Source: Monoplex corrugatus (lineage: Eukaryota > Mollusca > Gastropoda > Littorinimorpha > Ranellidae). Taken from it: a stretch of DNA of 30,000 nucleotides. Positions 18,673 through 30,000 of the stretch are shown piece by piece. The stretch covers positions 99,002,013-99,032,012 of the forward strand of contig CM060311.1 of the NCBI GenBank assembly GCA_030674185.1. The letters are read 5' to 3'. Numbering within the stretch: the stretch's first letter is position 1; every line of letters begins with the position of its first letter. A model generated the notes under the pieces. It searched no databases. It was not told the DNA's origin and saw only the letters and a program-made list of their open reading frames with translations. The position numbers were made by a program, and so were the translations under genes.

Positions 18673-19370
18673 CGCATGATTTTAAAAAAAAGTGAATTTC
18701 AATACACAAACAACAACAACTCTCAGCCTAAAAGGCAGGCTCACTGAAAAACATCAGCACTGGAGTCATCTGTTATTCTCTTTGATTCACGTGCAACACT
18801 ACATTGCATAAAACATACAATAATTCAACTGGGTAGGTTAACACTCCCAGTTATTCCCAGCAGCCCTTTCTTGTAATCTCATTTAAAAGAATAAAATGAA
18901 GAAGAAGAAGAAGGGGTGACGTTGTTTGATATCGAGCACAGAGAAGTGTGAACTTATGTGTCTGTATGTTGTTCTGTTGTTGTTTCTGAGGACGGTGTGT
19001 GATCAGCGCTTTCTCGTGAACTTCTGACAACATTCAAAATGATTATGTTTTCAGTTGTACCAGTCTAGCACTGTCATCGCTTCACGTCCAGTTATGTTTT
19101 AACAGAACCGTCTTCAAGACAACACTGACTTTTCAGAAGTGAAAAATCTTGAGTTTTCGGTAACTGTTTTTGTATTAAAAGGCAGACTGTTACAATGGCT
19201 TGACCATCTTGTTTAATGTTATACAAGGTAACTCACTTTGTGTGGTGCTATAATGGTTTAATTCACTTTCAGCTGAACGCTCACAAAAGCAAAAGATCTC
19301 ATTTTTTCAGACCCGTTACATAAAATTATTCTTATTCTTATGCAGGCCAGAATTCCAGCAAGAGCTTTAT

Positions 19371-19373
<3 letters not shown>
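18673..19373. other. Non-repetitive stretch, no gene seen
   Basis: AT-rich unique sequence with short (CAA)n near 18706 and (GAA)n near 18898-18914. No gene is recognised. Confidence 0.45.

Positions 19374-19460
<87 letters not shown>
19374..19460. repeat. (CA)n microsatellite
   Basis: About 43 uninterrupted CA dinucleotides. Confidence 0.98.
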
Positions 19461-19526
19461 CTAACCTATCTAGCAGAAGGAGCCATTCTGCATTATGGCC
19501 GTGTTAACCTGCTTTAAAAGCATCAT

Positions 19527-19703
19527 ACTAGGGAGAAAATTTGGAATCTAGGGATCTAGGGAGAAAATTTGGAATCTAGGATCTAGGGAGAAATTGGAAT
19601 CTAGGATCTAGGAAAATTTGGAATCTAGGGATCTAGGAGAATTTGAATCTAGGATCTAGGGAGAAAATTTGGAATCTTAGGGATCTAGGGAGAAAATTTG
19701 GAA
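19527..19703. repeat. ~27-bp minisatellite, 7 units
   Basis: GAATCTAGGGATCTAGGGAG followed by AAAATTTG, with frequent losses of one to four bases within the G and A runs. Confidence 0.92.
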
Positions 19704-19886
19704 GAAATGAAGGTGAGTGATCTTGGACACAGAATAACACAGACTGGTGAATAAGGCAAACCCATGTACAGACGACAAAGCAGACTGGTGTCTCAGATAG
19801 TGTGACTGTTCACACACGACTTTACACAGTTCTGAGCCTGATGCATGCATGTAGTTACAAGAGCAGGCCTACAGACCAGCGTGCTG
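19704..19886. other. Short unique spacer
   Basis: Mixed sequence with two AGACTGGTG words (near 19741 and 19784). Nothing else is recognised. Confidence 0.4.
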
Positions 19887-20260
19887 TTAACCCTTTGACT
19901 CCCGTACCCAATCCACCAACTGCAAAAACTTAACCCTTTGACTCCCGTACCCATTCCACCAACTGCACAAACTTAACCCTTTGACCCGTTCCCAATCCAC
20001 CAACTGCACAAACTTAACCCTTGACTCCCGTACTCGATCCACCAACTGCAAAAACTTAACAACTTTGACCCTGTACCAATCCACCAACTGCAAAACTTAA
20101 CCCTTTGACTCCCGTACCCAATCCACCAACTGCACAAACTTAACCCTTTAACTCCGTACCCGATCCACCACTGCAAAAACTTAACACTTGACTCCTTACC
20201 CAATCCACCAACTGCAAAAACTTTAACCCTTTTATTCCCTCACCCTATCTATCAGCTTCC
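19887..20260 (+). repeat. 43-bp minisatellite, nine forward units
   Basis: TTAACCCTTTGACTCCCGTA then CCCAATCCACCAACTGCAAA repeats with period about 43 and many small indels. The last forward unit is diverged (TTAACCCTTTTATTCCCTCA to ATCAGCTTCC). Confidence 0.93.
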
Positions 20261-20272
20261 CACAGGAAGCTG
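20253..20272. other. Perfect hairpin at the orientation switch
   Basis: CAGCTTCC, loop CACA, GGAAGCTG. Pairing can continue outward through ACCCTAT/ATAGGGT after a four-base mismatch. Confidence 0.8.
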
Positions 20273-20395
20273 GTGAATAGGGTAGAGAGTCAGGAAGCTG
20301 GTGGATAGGGTGAGGGAGTCAGAGGGTTTGCTTGGCTAGTATGGTTGACAATGCAGGATGCTGGTGAACAGGGTGGGGAGAGTCAAAGAGTTAAA
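20265..20395 (-). repeat. Same repeat, three inverted units
   Basis: GGAAGCTGGTGAATAGGGTA, then GGAAGCTGGTGGATAGGGTG followed by AGGGAGTCAGAGGGTTT, then GATGCTGGTGAACAGGGTGG ending AGTCAAAGAGTTAAA. These are reverse complements of the forward unit, so orientation switches at 20261-20264. Confidence 0.85.
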
Positions 20396-20430
20396 AATAC
20401 TTCTTTCTATCAGTGTGAACACACATAGTT

Positions 20431-23366
20431 TTGAACTGTTGGTATCATGTATAGTTGTATAGTGTCGTGACAGGCGTGAACTGTTGGTATCATGTATTGT
20501 CGTGACAGGCGTGAACTGTTGGTATCATGTATAGTTGTATAGTGTCGTGACAGGCGTGAACTGTTGGTATCATGTATTGTCGTGACAGGCGTGAACTGTT
20601 GGTATCATGTATTGTCGTGACAGGCGTGAACTGTTGGTATCATGTATAGTTGTATAGTGTCGTGACAGGCGTGAACTGTTGGCATCATGTATTGTCGTGA
20701 CAGGCGTGAACTGTTGGTATCATGTATTGTCGTTACAGACGTGAACTGTTGGTATCATGTATACTTGTATAATGTCATGACAGACGTGAACTGTTGGTAT
20801 CATGTATACTTGTATAGTGTCATGACAGGCGTGAACTGTTGGTATCATGTATAGTTGTATAGTGTGACAGGCATGAACTGTTGGTATCATGTATAGTTGT
20901 ATAGTGTCATGACAGACGTGAACTGTTGGTATCATGTATACTTGTATAGTGTCATGACAGGCGTGAACTGTTGGTATCATGTATAGTTGTATAGTGTCAT
21001 GACAGACGTGAACTGTTGGTATCATGTATACTTGTATAGTGTCGTGACAGGCGTGAACTGTTGGTATCATGTATAGTTGTATAGTGTCGTGACAGGCGTG
21101 AACTGTTGGTATCATGTATACTTGTATAGTGTCATGACAGGCGTGAACTGTTGGTATCATGTATACTTGTATAGTGTCATGACAGGCGTGAACTGTTGGT
21201 ATCATGTATACTTGTATAGTGTCGTGACAGGCGTGAACTGTTGGTATCATGTATACTTGTATAGTGTCATGACAGGCGTGAACTGTTGGTATCATGTATA
21301 GTTGTATAGTGTGACAGGCGTGAACTGTTGGTATCATGTATAGTTGTATAGTGTCGTGACAGACGTGAACTGTTGGTATCATGTATAGTTGTATAGTGTC
21401 GTGACAGACGTGAACTGTTGGTATCATGTATAGTTGTATAGTGTCGTGACAGACGTGAACTGTTGGTATCATGTATAGTTGTATAGTGTCATGACAGACG
21501 TGAACTGTTGGTATCATGTATAGTTGTATAGTGTCATGACAGACGTGAACTGTTGGTATCATGTATAGTTGTATAGTGTCATGACAGACGTGAACTGTTG
21601 GTATCATGTATAGTTGTATAGTGTCATGACAGACGTGAACTGTTGGTATCATGTATAGTTGTATAGTGTCGTGACAGGCGTGAACTGTTGGTATCATGTA
21701 TACTTGTATAGTGTCATGACAGGCGTGAACTGTTGGTATCATGTATACTTGTATAGTGTCATGACAGGCGTGAACTGTTGGTATCATGTATACTTGTATA
21801 GTGTCATGACAGACGTGAACTGTTGGTATCATGTATACTTGTATAGTGTCATGACAGGCGTGAACTGTTGGTATCATGTATAGTTGTATAGTGTCATGAC
21901 AGGCGTGAACTGTTGGTATCATGTATAGTTGTATAGTGTGACAGGCGTGAACTGTTGGTATCATGTATAGTTGTATAATGTCGTGACAGGCGTGAACTGT
22001 TGGTATCATGTATACTTGTATAGTGTGACAGGCGTGAACTGTTGGTATCATGTATAGTTGTATAGTGTCTTGACAGGCGTGAACTGTTGGTATCATGTAT
22101 AGTTGTATAGTGTCGTGACAGGCGTGAACTGTTGGTATCATGTATAGTTGTATAATGTCGTGACAGGCGTGAACTGTTGGTATCATGTATAGTTGTATAG
22201 TGTCGTGACAGACGTGAACTGTTGGTATCATGTATAGTTGTATAGTGTCGTGACAGACGTGAACTGTTGGTATCATGTATAGTTGTATAGTGTCATGACA
22301 GACGTGAACTGTTGGTATCATGTATAGTTGTATAGTGTCGTGACAGACGTGAACTGTTGGTATCATGTATAGTTGTATAGTGTCATGACAGGCGTGAACT
22401 GTTGGTATCATGTATAGTTGTATAGTGTCGTGACAGACGTGAACTGTTGGTATCATGTATAGTTGTATAGTTGTATAGTGTCATGACAGACGTGAACTGT
22501 TGGTATCATGTATAGTTGTATAGTTGTATAGTGTCGTGACAGACGTGAACTGTTGGTATCATGTATAGTTGTATAGTGTCGTGACAGGCGTGAACTGTTG
22601 GTATCATGTATAGTTGTATAGTGTGACAGGCGTGAACTGTTGGTATCATGTATAGTTGTATAGTGTGACAGACGTGAACTGTTGGTATCATGTATAGTTG
22701 TATAGTGTCATGACAGGCGTGAACTGTTGGTATCATGTATAGTTGTATAGTGTGACAGGCATGAACTGTTGGTATCATGTATAGTTGTATAGTGTCGTGA
22801 CAGGCGTGAACTGTTGGTATCATGTATAGTTGTATAGTGTGACAGGCGTGAACTGTTGGTATCATGTATAGTTGTATAGTGTGACAGGCGTGAACTGTTG
22901 GTATCATGTATAGTTGTATAGTGTGACAGGCGTGAACTGTTGGTATCATGTATAGTTGTATAGTGTGACAGACGTGAACTGTTGGTATCATGTATACTTG
23001 TATAGTGTCATGACAGGCGTGAACTGTTGGTATCATGTATAGTTGTATAGTGTGACAGACGTGAACTGTTGGTATCATGTATAGTTGTATAGTGTCGTGA
23101 CAGACGTGAACTGTTGGTATCATGTATAGTTGTATAGTGTGACAGACGTGAACTGTTGGTATCATGTATAGTTGTATAGTGTCGTGACAGACGTGAACTG
23201 TTGGTATCATGTATAGTTCTATAGTGTCGTGACAGACGTGAACTGTTGGTATCATGTATACTTGTATAGTGTGACAGGCGTGAACTGTTGGTATCATGTA
23301 TACTTGTATAGTGTGACAGGCATGAACTGTTGGTATCATGTATAGTTGTACAGTGTCGTGATAGGC
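20431..23366. repeat. 45-bp minisatellite with 42-, 35- and 53-bp variants
   Basis: GTGAACTGTTGGTATCATGT, ATAGTTGTATAGTGTCRTGA, CAGRC form the 45-bp unit, with roughly 65 units overall. Up to about 20745, 45-bp units mix with 35-bp units that lack ten bases (ATGTATTGTCGTGA). Beyond that nearly all units are 45 bp, or 42 bp where CRT is missing. Two consecutive units near 22460 and 22505 carry an extra 8 bases (TTGTATAG). Because 45 and 42 are multiples of three and no stop lies in the unit, minus-strand frames of 578 and 277 codons stay open. I regard these as artefacts. Confidence 0.98.
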
Positions 23367-23889
23367 ATGGATGATGAGGAGTCACATGACCCGACAACAA
23401 CCTGTCTCCATTGCTGATACTTCTGTGTCTCGTTCACGTCGTCAAAGGCTCTTCCTGCGGTAAAATCCAGCCCCATGTATCATTTGATTTTATTCATCTA
23501 AACCCTCTGCCTCACCTTTCCAAACCCCCTGACTCATCCTTCAATATTTTCTTGGTCCTCTCGCCATTTTCTACAAGATGGGATTAACTTTAAGCAGGCT
23601 TATTGATCCTGAAATGTTATCACACAATTTCCCCCATCTCGTCAGGAACGAATTTCTAAACCTGGCAAATCCCATTCTGCTACATTACATGGGCCCCCAC
23701 AAGGCATGAAGCAAACACGTTGTACTGGTGAAAAGTCTTATCATTCCCGTAAGATTGTAAACAGATTTCCCAAACACTGTGAAAATTGCATCTGTTCCTT
23801 GAAAAGTGCTGTCGTTCCGGCCGAAAATAGAAGGACTGTACGTAAACTGTACCTGACTGTAGGTGAACTTAAACTCGAACAACACTTTG
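23367..23889. other. Non-repetitive stretch, no gene seen
   Basis: Unique sequence. GTCACATGAC at 23381-23390 is an E-box of the MITF/TFE type, present once. No gene is recognised. Confidence 0.45.
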
Positions 23890-24379
<490 letters not shown>

Positions 24380-25829
24380 TACTGTCCATAGTGTCATTAG
24401 CATGTAGTACAGCAACGGCAGTTTTCCACTTCTGTCTGTTCTGTGTCTGTCTCTATACAGTATCACACGTGTGTTTCGGGATCTTAACGTCTGCTACTGT
24501 TCGTCGTCAGGTGTTCTTGGGTCTTCTTCTCGTGCGTCTTCCTGCTGGTGTCCGCTACAGGGCAGTCCAGGTGACGTTATCCTGCTGTCTTCCTGCTGGT
24601 GTCCGCTACAGGGCAGTCCAGGTGACGTTGTCCTGCTGTCTTCCTGCTGGTGTCCGCTACAGGGCAGTGCAGGTGACGTTGTCCTGCTGTCTTCCTGCTG
24701 GTGTCCGCTACAGGGCAGTCCAGGTGACGTTGTCCTGCTGTCTTCCTTCTGGTGTCCGCTACAGGGCAGTCCAGGTGACGTTGTCCTGCTGTCTTCCTGC
24801 TGGTGTCCGCTACAGGGCAGTGCAGGTGACGTTGTCCTGCTGTCTTCCTGCTGGTGTCCGCTACAGGGCAGTGCAGGTGACGTTGTCCTGCTGTCTTCCT
24901 GCTGGTGTCCGCTACAGGGCAGTCTAGGTGACGTTGTCCTGCTGTCTTCCTGCTGGTGTCCGCTACAGGGCAGTCTAGGTGACGTTGTCCTGCTGTCTTC
25001 CTGCTGGTGTTCGGTACAGGGCAGTGCAGGTGACGTTGTCCTGCTGGTGTCCGCTACAGGGCAGTCCAGGTGACGTTGTCCTGCTGGTGTCCGCTACAGG
25101 GCAGTCCAGGTGACGTTGTCCTGCTGTCTTCGGATAATGTGACCATTCCACCTCCATCGTGTTCTCGTGATGATATCGCCCACAGGATTCTCTCTTCACT
25201 GCACTGAGCAAGGAGCTGCCGGTTGCAGACGATGCTGGACCAGAAGATTCTACAGAGATTCTTCGAGTGGAAGGTTGACAGCTTGCTGAGGTCGCCTTCT
25301 GTCATCCTGAAGCATTCTGAACCATAACTAACATAAAGCAGGGAAGAAGACGCAGTTCTGATACAGTTTCAGCTTGGTGTTGATGCTGTGCTGGAAGGAC
25401 CTCCACATGTTGGTCACCATTCCGTTTCTATTTTGCTGAGACAGCTGTTGATGTCACTGCCTGCTTCTCCGTTATGTCTGATGGTGCTGCCTAGGCAGAT
25501 GAACTCTTCAGTTGCGGGTTAGTTTGTTCCATCTACTGGGACTGGTGAGCGGCTTGAGTGTTAAATGTCATAATTTCTGTTTCCTTAACGCTGATCTCTG
25601 GACTACTTGTTGTGCAGATATGTCAAGTCAGGACGTTTTCTCCTGTCTGTGCTGGTGACAATGGGAGACCAGTACCCGATTATCTTCAAAGTCACGATCA
25701 TCCAGTGCTGAAAAAAGGTTCTACCTGATGCCTCTTTCTTGGTCCTCAGTCCTTCGTCTCATCATCCAGTCTATGGTCATGTTGAAGAGCAATGCTAACA
25801 TTACTGTCCCTCTCGGGAGTTTAAGAAAG
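24380..25829 (-). mobile_element. Decayed non-LTR retrotransposon reverse transcriptase, interrupted by its own minisatellite
   Basis: On the minus strand I read RT-domain pieces in order. LPRGTVMLALLFN then DWMMRRRTEDQERGI lie at about 25829-25735. LFSALDDRDFEDN follows, where the FxDD catalytic motif has become FEDN (25679-25690). EEFICLGSTIRHNG (about 25510-25470), SECFRMTEGDLSKLSTFH (about 25322-25265) and WRWNGHIIRR (about 25160-25128) come next. After the 51-bp array the frame resumes as RTPAGRRTRRRPKNT-stop-RRTVAD and KWKTAVAVLHAN, down to about 24395. This matches the RT and C-terminal region of RTE-type endonuclease/reverse transcriptase elements. Several stops (TGG to TAG after GIR, TGG to TGA after KNT) and frameshifts, 5' truncation and loss of the second catalytic Asp make it inactive. 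The clade assignment is from memory. Confidence 0.85.
24535..25130 (-). repeat. 51-bp minisatellite inside the reverse transcriptase, 12 units
   Basis: CTTCCTGCTGGTGTCCGCTA, CAGGGCAGTCCAGGTGACGT and TGTCCTGCTGT make up the unit. Ten units start 51 bases apart (24549 to 25008), and the last two are spaced 40. On the minus strand each 51-bp unit is 17 codons reading RTPAGRQQDNVTWTAL plus a stop. Eleven of twelve units carry TAG. The unit near 25008 has TAC instead. The unit is continuous with coding sequence on both sides. Confidence 0.95.
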
Positions 25830-26243
<414 letters not shown>

Positions 26244-26307
26244 ATGTTATACACTGTATATACGTAGACGGAACGTGATTCCATGGTGACATCTGATCGA
26301 CTTTGGC

Positions 26308-27181
26308 AGTGAACCAACACCATCACACAAACACACAGGATAGTCAAGCCACACTAAGACACACAGTGAACCAACACACAAACACACAGGATAGTCAAGC
26401 CACACTAAGACACACAATGAATCAACACCATCACACAAACACACAGGATAGTCAAGCCACACTAAGACACACAGTGAACCATCACACAAACACACAGGAT
26501 AGTCAAGCCACACTAACACACACAGTGAACCATCACACAAACACACAGGATAGTCAAGCCACACTAAGACACAGTGAACCAACACCATCACACAAACACA
26601 CAGGATAGTCAAGCCACACTAACACACACAGTGAACCATCACACAAACACACAGGATAGTCAAGCCACACTAAGACACACAGTGAACCAACACCATCACA
26701 CAAACACACAGGATAGTCAAGCCACACTAAGACACACAGTCAACCAACACCATCACACAAACACACAAGATAGTCAAGCCACACTAAGACACACAATGAA
26801 CCAACACCATCACACAAACACACAGGATAGTCAAGCCACACTAAGACACACAATGAACCAAAACCATCACACAAACACACAGGATAGTCAAGCCACACTA
26901 AGACACACAATGAACCAACACCATCACACAAACACACAGGATAGTCAAGCCACACAATGAACCAACACCATCACACAAACACACAGGATAGTCAAACCAC
27001 ACTAAGACACACAGTGAACCAACACCATCACACAAACACACAGGATAGTCAAGCCACACTAAGACACACAGTCAACCATCACACAAACACACAGGATAGT
27101 CAAGCCACACTAAGACACACAATGAACCAACACCATCACACAAACACACAGGATAGTCAAGCCACACTAAGACACACAATC
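26308..27181. repeat. 57-bp minisatellite, 16 units
   Basis: GTGAACCAACACCATCACAC, AAACACACAGGATAGTCAAG and CCACACTAAGACACACA form the 57-bp unit. Shorter units (51 bp) lack ACACCA or similar. I count 16 (G/A)GATAGTCAA cores. Frames open on both strands are repeat artefacts. Confidence 0.97.
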
Positions 27182-27438
27182 TCAAACTTTTCCCCCACAC
27201 CGTTAGGCGCTTCATTTTTCAAATGAACCAAGACAAATTGCTTACCCATTCAAATGTTCGCATCATTTGAGATTAACGATCTTACAAGCTGCTGACTAAA
27301 TGTGGTACACAATTATCCACAAACAGTTGGGACACTTGTTTCTGTACATATGTTGTACATGGGCAGACACGTGTAGACAGCCTGGCGTACATAACAACTT
27401 CACGTCACTCAATAAGACAATGCCTCTCCACAAGCACG
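27182..27438. other. Unique spacer, no gene seen
   Basis: Mixed sequence with ATTCAAATGTTCGCATCATT near 27249. No gene is recognised. Confidence 0.4.
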
Positions 27439-27558
27439 AGACAGAGAGGGGGGGTGGGGGTCTTACAGAGAAAGAGAGAGGGGAGAGACAGAGAAAGAAA
27501 GGAGAGAGAGGAGGGAGAGAAAGATTACAAAAAGAAAGCGATAGACAGACAGACAGTG

Positions 27559-27592
<34 letters not shown>

Positions 27593-27871
27593 TGAGATAG
27601 ACAGACAGACAGACAGACAGTGAGATGGACAGACAGACAGTGAGATAGACAGACAGACAGTGAGATAGACAGGCAGACAGACAGTGAGATAGACAGACAG
27701 ACAGTGAGATAGACAGACAGACAGTGAGATAGACAGACAGACAGACAGTGAGATAGACAGACAGACAGACAGAGATAGAGGCAGAGACACAGAGAGGACA
27801 GAGAGACAGGAAGAGACGGAGGCAGGAGAGGGGAGAAAGAGGAGAGAGTCATTACAAGGCACAGACAGATG
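27439..27871. repeat. (GA)n/(GACA)n purine-rich array
   Basis: GAGAGAGG-rich sequence to about 27540, with GGGGGGGTGGGGG at 27448-27460. It then becomes (GACA)n broken by GTGAGATAGACA at irregular 16-36-bp intervals, then GAGA-rich sequence again. One strand is almost pure purine plus C. Confidence 0.95.
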
Positions 27872-29692
27872 GAGAGAGACAATAACACTGGTGGACAGAA
27901 ACAATGGCAGACAGAGACAATAACACTGGTGGACAGAAACAATAGCAGACAGAGACAATAACACTGGTGGACAGAAACAATGGCAGACAGAGACAATAAC
28001 ACTGGTGGACAGAAACAATGGCAGACAGAGAGAGACAATAACACTGGTGGACAGAAACAATGGCAGACAGAGACAATAACACTGGTGGACAGAAACAATG
28101 GCAGACAGAGACAATAACACTGGTGGACAGAAACAATGGCAGACAGAGACAATAACACTGGTGGACAGAAACAATGGCAGACAGAAACAATAACACTGGT
28201 GGACAGGGAAACAATGGCAGACAGAAACAATAACACTGGTGGACAGAAACAATGGCAGACAGAGACAATAACACTGGTGGACAGAAACAATGGCAGACAG
28301 AGACAATAACACTGGTGGACAGAAACAATGGCAGACAGAGACAATAACACTGGTGGACAGAAACAATGGCAGACAGAGACAATAACACTGGTGGACAGAA
28401 ACAATGGCAGACAGAAACAATAACACTGGTGGACAGAAACAATGGCAGACAGAGACAATAACACTGGTGGACAGAAACAATGGCAGACAGAGACAATAAC
28501 ACTGGTGGACAGAAACAATGGCAGACAGAAACAATAACACTGGTGGACAGAAACAATGGCAGACAGAGACAATAACACTGGTGGACAGAAACAATGGTAG
28601 ACAGAGACAATAACACTGGTGGACAGAAACAATGGCAGACAGAGACAATAACACTGGTGGACAGAAACAATGGCAGACAGAGACAATAACACTGGTGGAC
28701 AGAAACAATGGCAGACAGAGACAATAACACTGGTGGACAGAAACAATGGCAGACAGAGACAATAACACTGGTGGACAGAAACAACGGTAGACAGAGACAA
28801 TAACACTGGTGGACAGAAACAATGGCAGACAGAGACAATAACACTGGTGGACAGAAACAATGGCAGACAGAGACAATAACACTGGTGGACAGAAACAATG
28901 GCAGACAGAGACAATAACACTGGTGGACAGAAACAATGGCAGACAGAGACAATAACACTGGTGGACAGAAACAATGGCAGACAGAAACAATAACACTGGT
29001 GGACAGAAACAATGGCACACAGAGACAATAACACTGGTGGACAGAAACAATGGCAGACAGAAACAATAACACTGGTGGACAGAAACAATGGCAGAAAGAG
29101 AGAGACAATAACACTGGTGGACAGAAACAATGGCAGACAGAGAGAGACAATAACACTGGTGGACAGAAACAATGGCAGACAGAAACAATAACACTGGTGG
29201 ACAGAAACAATGGCAGACAGAGAGAGACAATAACACTGGTGGACAGAAACAATGGCAGACAGAGAGAGACAATAACACTGGTGGACAGAAACAATGGCAG
29301 ACAGAGACAATAACACTGGTGGACAGAAACAATGGCAGACAGAAACAATAACACTGGTGGACAGAAACAATGGCAGACAGAGACAATAACACTGGTGGAC
29401 AGAAACAATGGCAGACAGAAACAATAACACTGGTGGACAGAAACAATTGCAGACAGAGACAATAACACTGGTGGACAGAAACAATGGCAGACAGAGACAA
29501 TAACACTGGTGGACAGAAACAATGGCAGACAGAGACAATAACACTGGTGGACAGAAACAATGGCAGACAGAGACAATAACACTGGTGGACAGAAACAATG
29601 GCAGACAGAAACAATAACACTGGTGGACAGAAACAATGGCAGACAGAGACAATAACACTGGTGGACAGAAACAATGGCAGACAGAAACAATG
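27872..29692. repeat. 38-bp minisatellite, about 47 units
   Basis: AGACAATAACACTGGTGGAC plus AGAAACAATGGCAGACAG, period 38. Some units are 42 bp through an extra AGAG (near 28028, 29098, 29140, 29222 and 29264). GAGACAATAAC and GAAACAATAAC variants are interspersed. The minus strand has no stop in any of the three frames of the unit, so overlapping frames of 674 to 866 codons exist there. I treat them as artefacts. Confidence 0.98.
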
Positions 29693-29870
29693 GCACATAG
29701 ACAGCGACATAGAGAGGCAGAGACAGAGAGATCGACAGGGACACTGATAGAAAGAAATATAGAAAAAGAGAGAGACAGACAGACAGACAGAAAGAGGGAG
29801 ACGGAGAGACAGACAGACAGAGACAGACAGAGACAGATAGACAGATAGACAGACAGAGACAAACACAGAT
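29693..29870. repeat. Degenerate (GACA)n/(GA)n tract
   Basis: GACA and GAGA words continue from the 38-bp array to about 29870. They match the tract at 27439-27871 on the other side. Confidence 0.93.
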
Positions 29871-30000
29871 GGGCAAACACAGTTGTCTAAAAACATGATT
29901 TTACAAACGAGCCAGACACCCAGACAGAAAAACCATGACTAAAAATGATTTAACGAGAAAGACAAAGAAAAAACATATAACGATGACCCAGTCATTGTGA
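29871..30000. other. Unique edge, no gene seen
   Basis: A-rich sequence at the window end with no recognised feature. Confidence 0.4.

Noticed and set aside
19887..20260. Interstitial telomere repeat suggested by TTAACCC words
   Set aside because: TTAACCC occurs once per 43-bp unit and is not a tandem TTAGGG hexamer run.
20720..23339. Repeat protein of 15-residue MIPTVHVCHDTIQLY units on the minus strand
   Set aside because: It is explained by a stop-free unit whose length is a multiple of three. A plus-strand frame is also open through part of the same array, and unit variants show no silent-site excess.
27296..29896. Three overlapping minus-strand open frames of 674, 805 and 866 codons as a giant Cys/Ser/Leu-rich protein
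   Set aside because: The 38-bp unit has no stop in any minus frame, so all three frames stay open together. There is no start context, domain or composition typical of a gene.

Overview
This window looks like gene-free, repeat-dominated nuclear DNA from an invertebrate animal. A lophotrochozoan, probably a gastropod mollusc, is my best guess. The guess rests on the mix of (CA)n, (CT)n and (GACA)n microsatellites, long minisatellites, and 5'-truncated non-LTR retrotransposon tails with GAT-repeat 3' ends. The species is not identifiable from the sequence. I see no intact host gene, rRNA, tRNA, CRISPR array or prokaryotic feature. Almost every long open frame runs through a tandem array and is open only because the repeat unit lacks stops.

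Layout. 1-2.5 kb: mostly non-repetitive, with small (GTTT)n, (CT)n and (GTT)n tracts and one TATAGCGC-type dispersed fragment. 2.5-4.5 kb: a 46-bp minisatellite, a GT tract facing a CA tract, a (CT)n tract and a 20-bp minisatellite. 4.5-8.4 kb: unique sequence, a 76-bp duplication, microsatellites, G-runs and the first copy of a dispersed 'box' element. 8.46-11.09 kb: a 46-unit, 56-58-bp minisatellite. 11.1-13.7 kb: unique DNA, a GAAT/GAAC array, a C-rich 30-bp array and a CA tract. 14.0-14.7 kb: two nested retrotransposon 3' ends. 15.0-18.0 kb: a 40-bp array, a 22-bp array and a CA tract, with box copies beside the arrays. 18.3-18.7 kb: a third, inverted retrotransposon tail. 19.4-23.4 kb: a CA tract, a roughly 27-bp array, a 43-bp array that reverses orientation, and a nearly 3-kb array of 45/42/35-bp units. 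24.4-25.8 kb: a decayed reverse-transcriptase gene on the minus strand with a 51-bp minisatellite inside it. 26.0-29.9 kb: a CT/CA compound tract, a 57-bp array, and a 38-bp array embedded in (GACA)n. Tandem arrays cover a little over half of the window by my estimate.

There is no evidence of genes working together. The interest lies in how the repeats relate to one another. One minisatellite was amplified from a 17-codon segment of a dead reverse transcriptase. A conserved box of about 120 bp sits beside several unrelated arrays. One array flips strand at a perfect hairpin. Two arrays share a core with the TAGGTCA half-site. Several arrays grade into a microsatellite of matching composition. 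These look like products of tandem-repeat birth and spread rather than a functional gene system.
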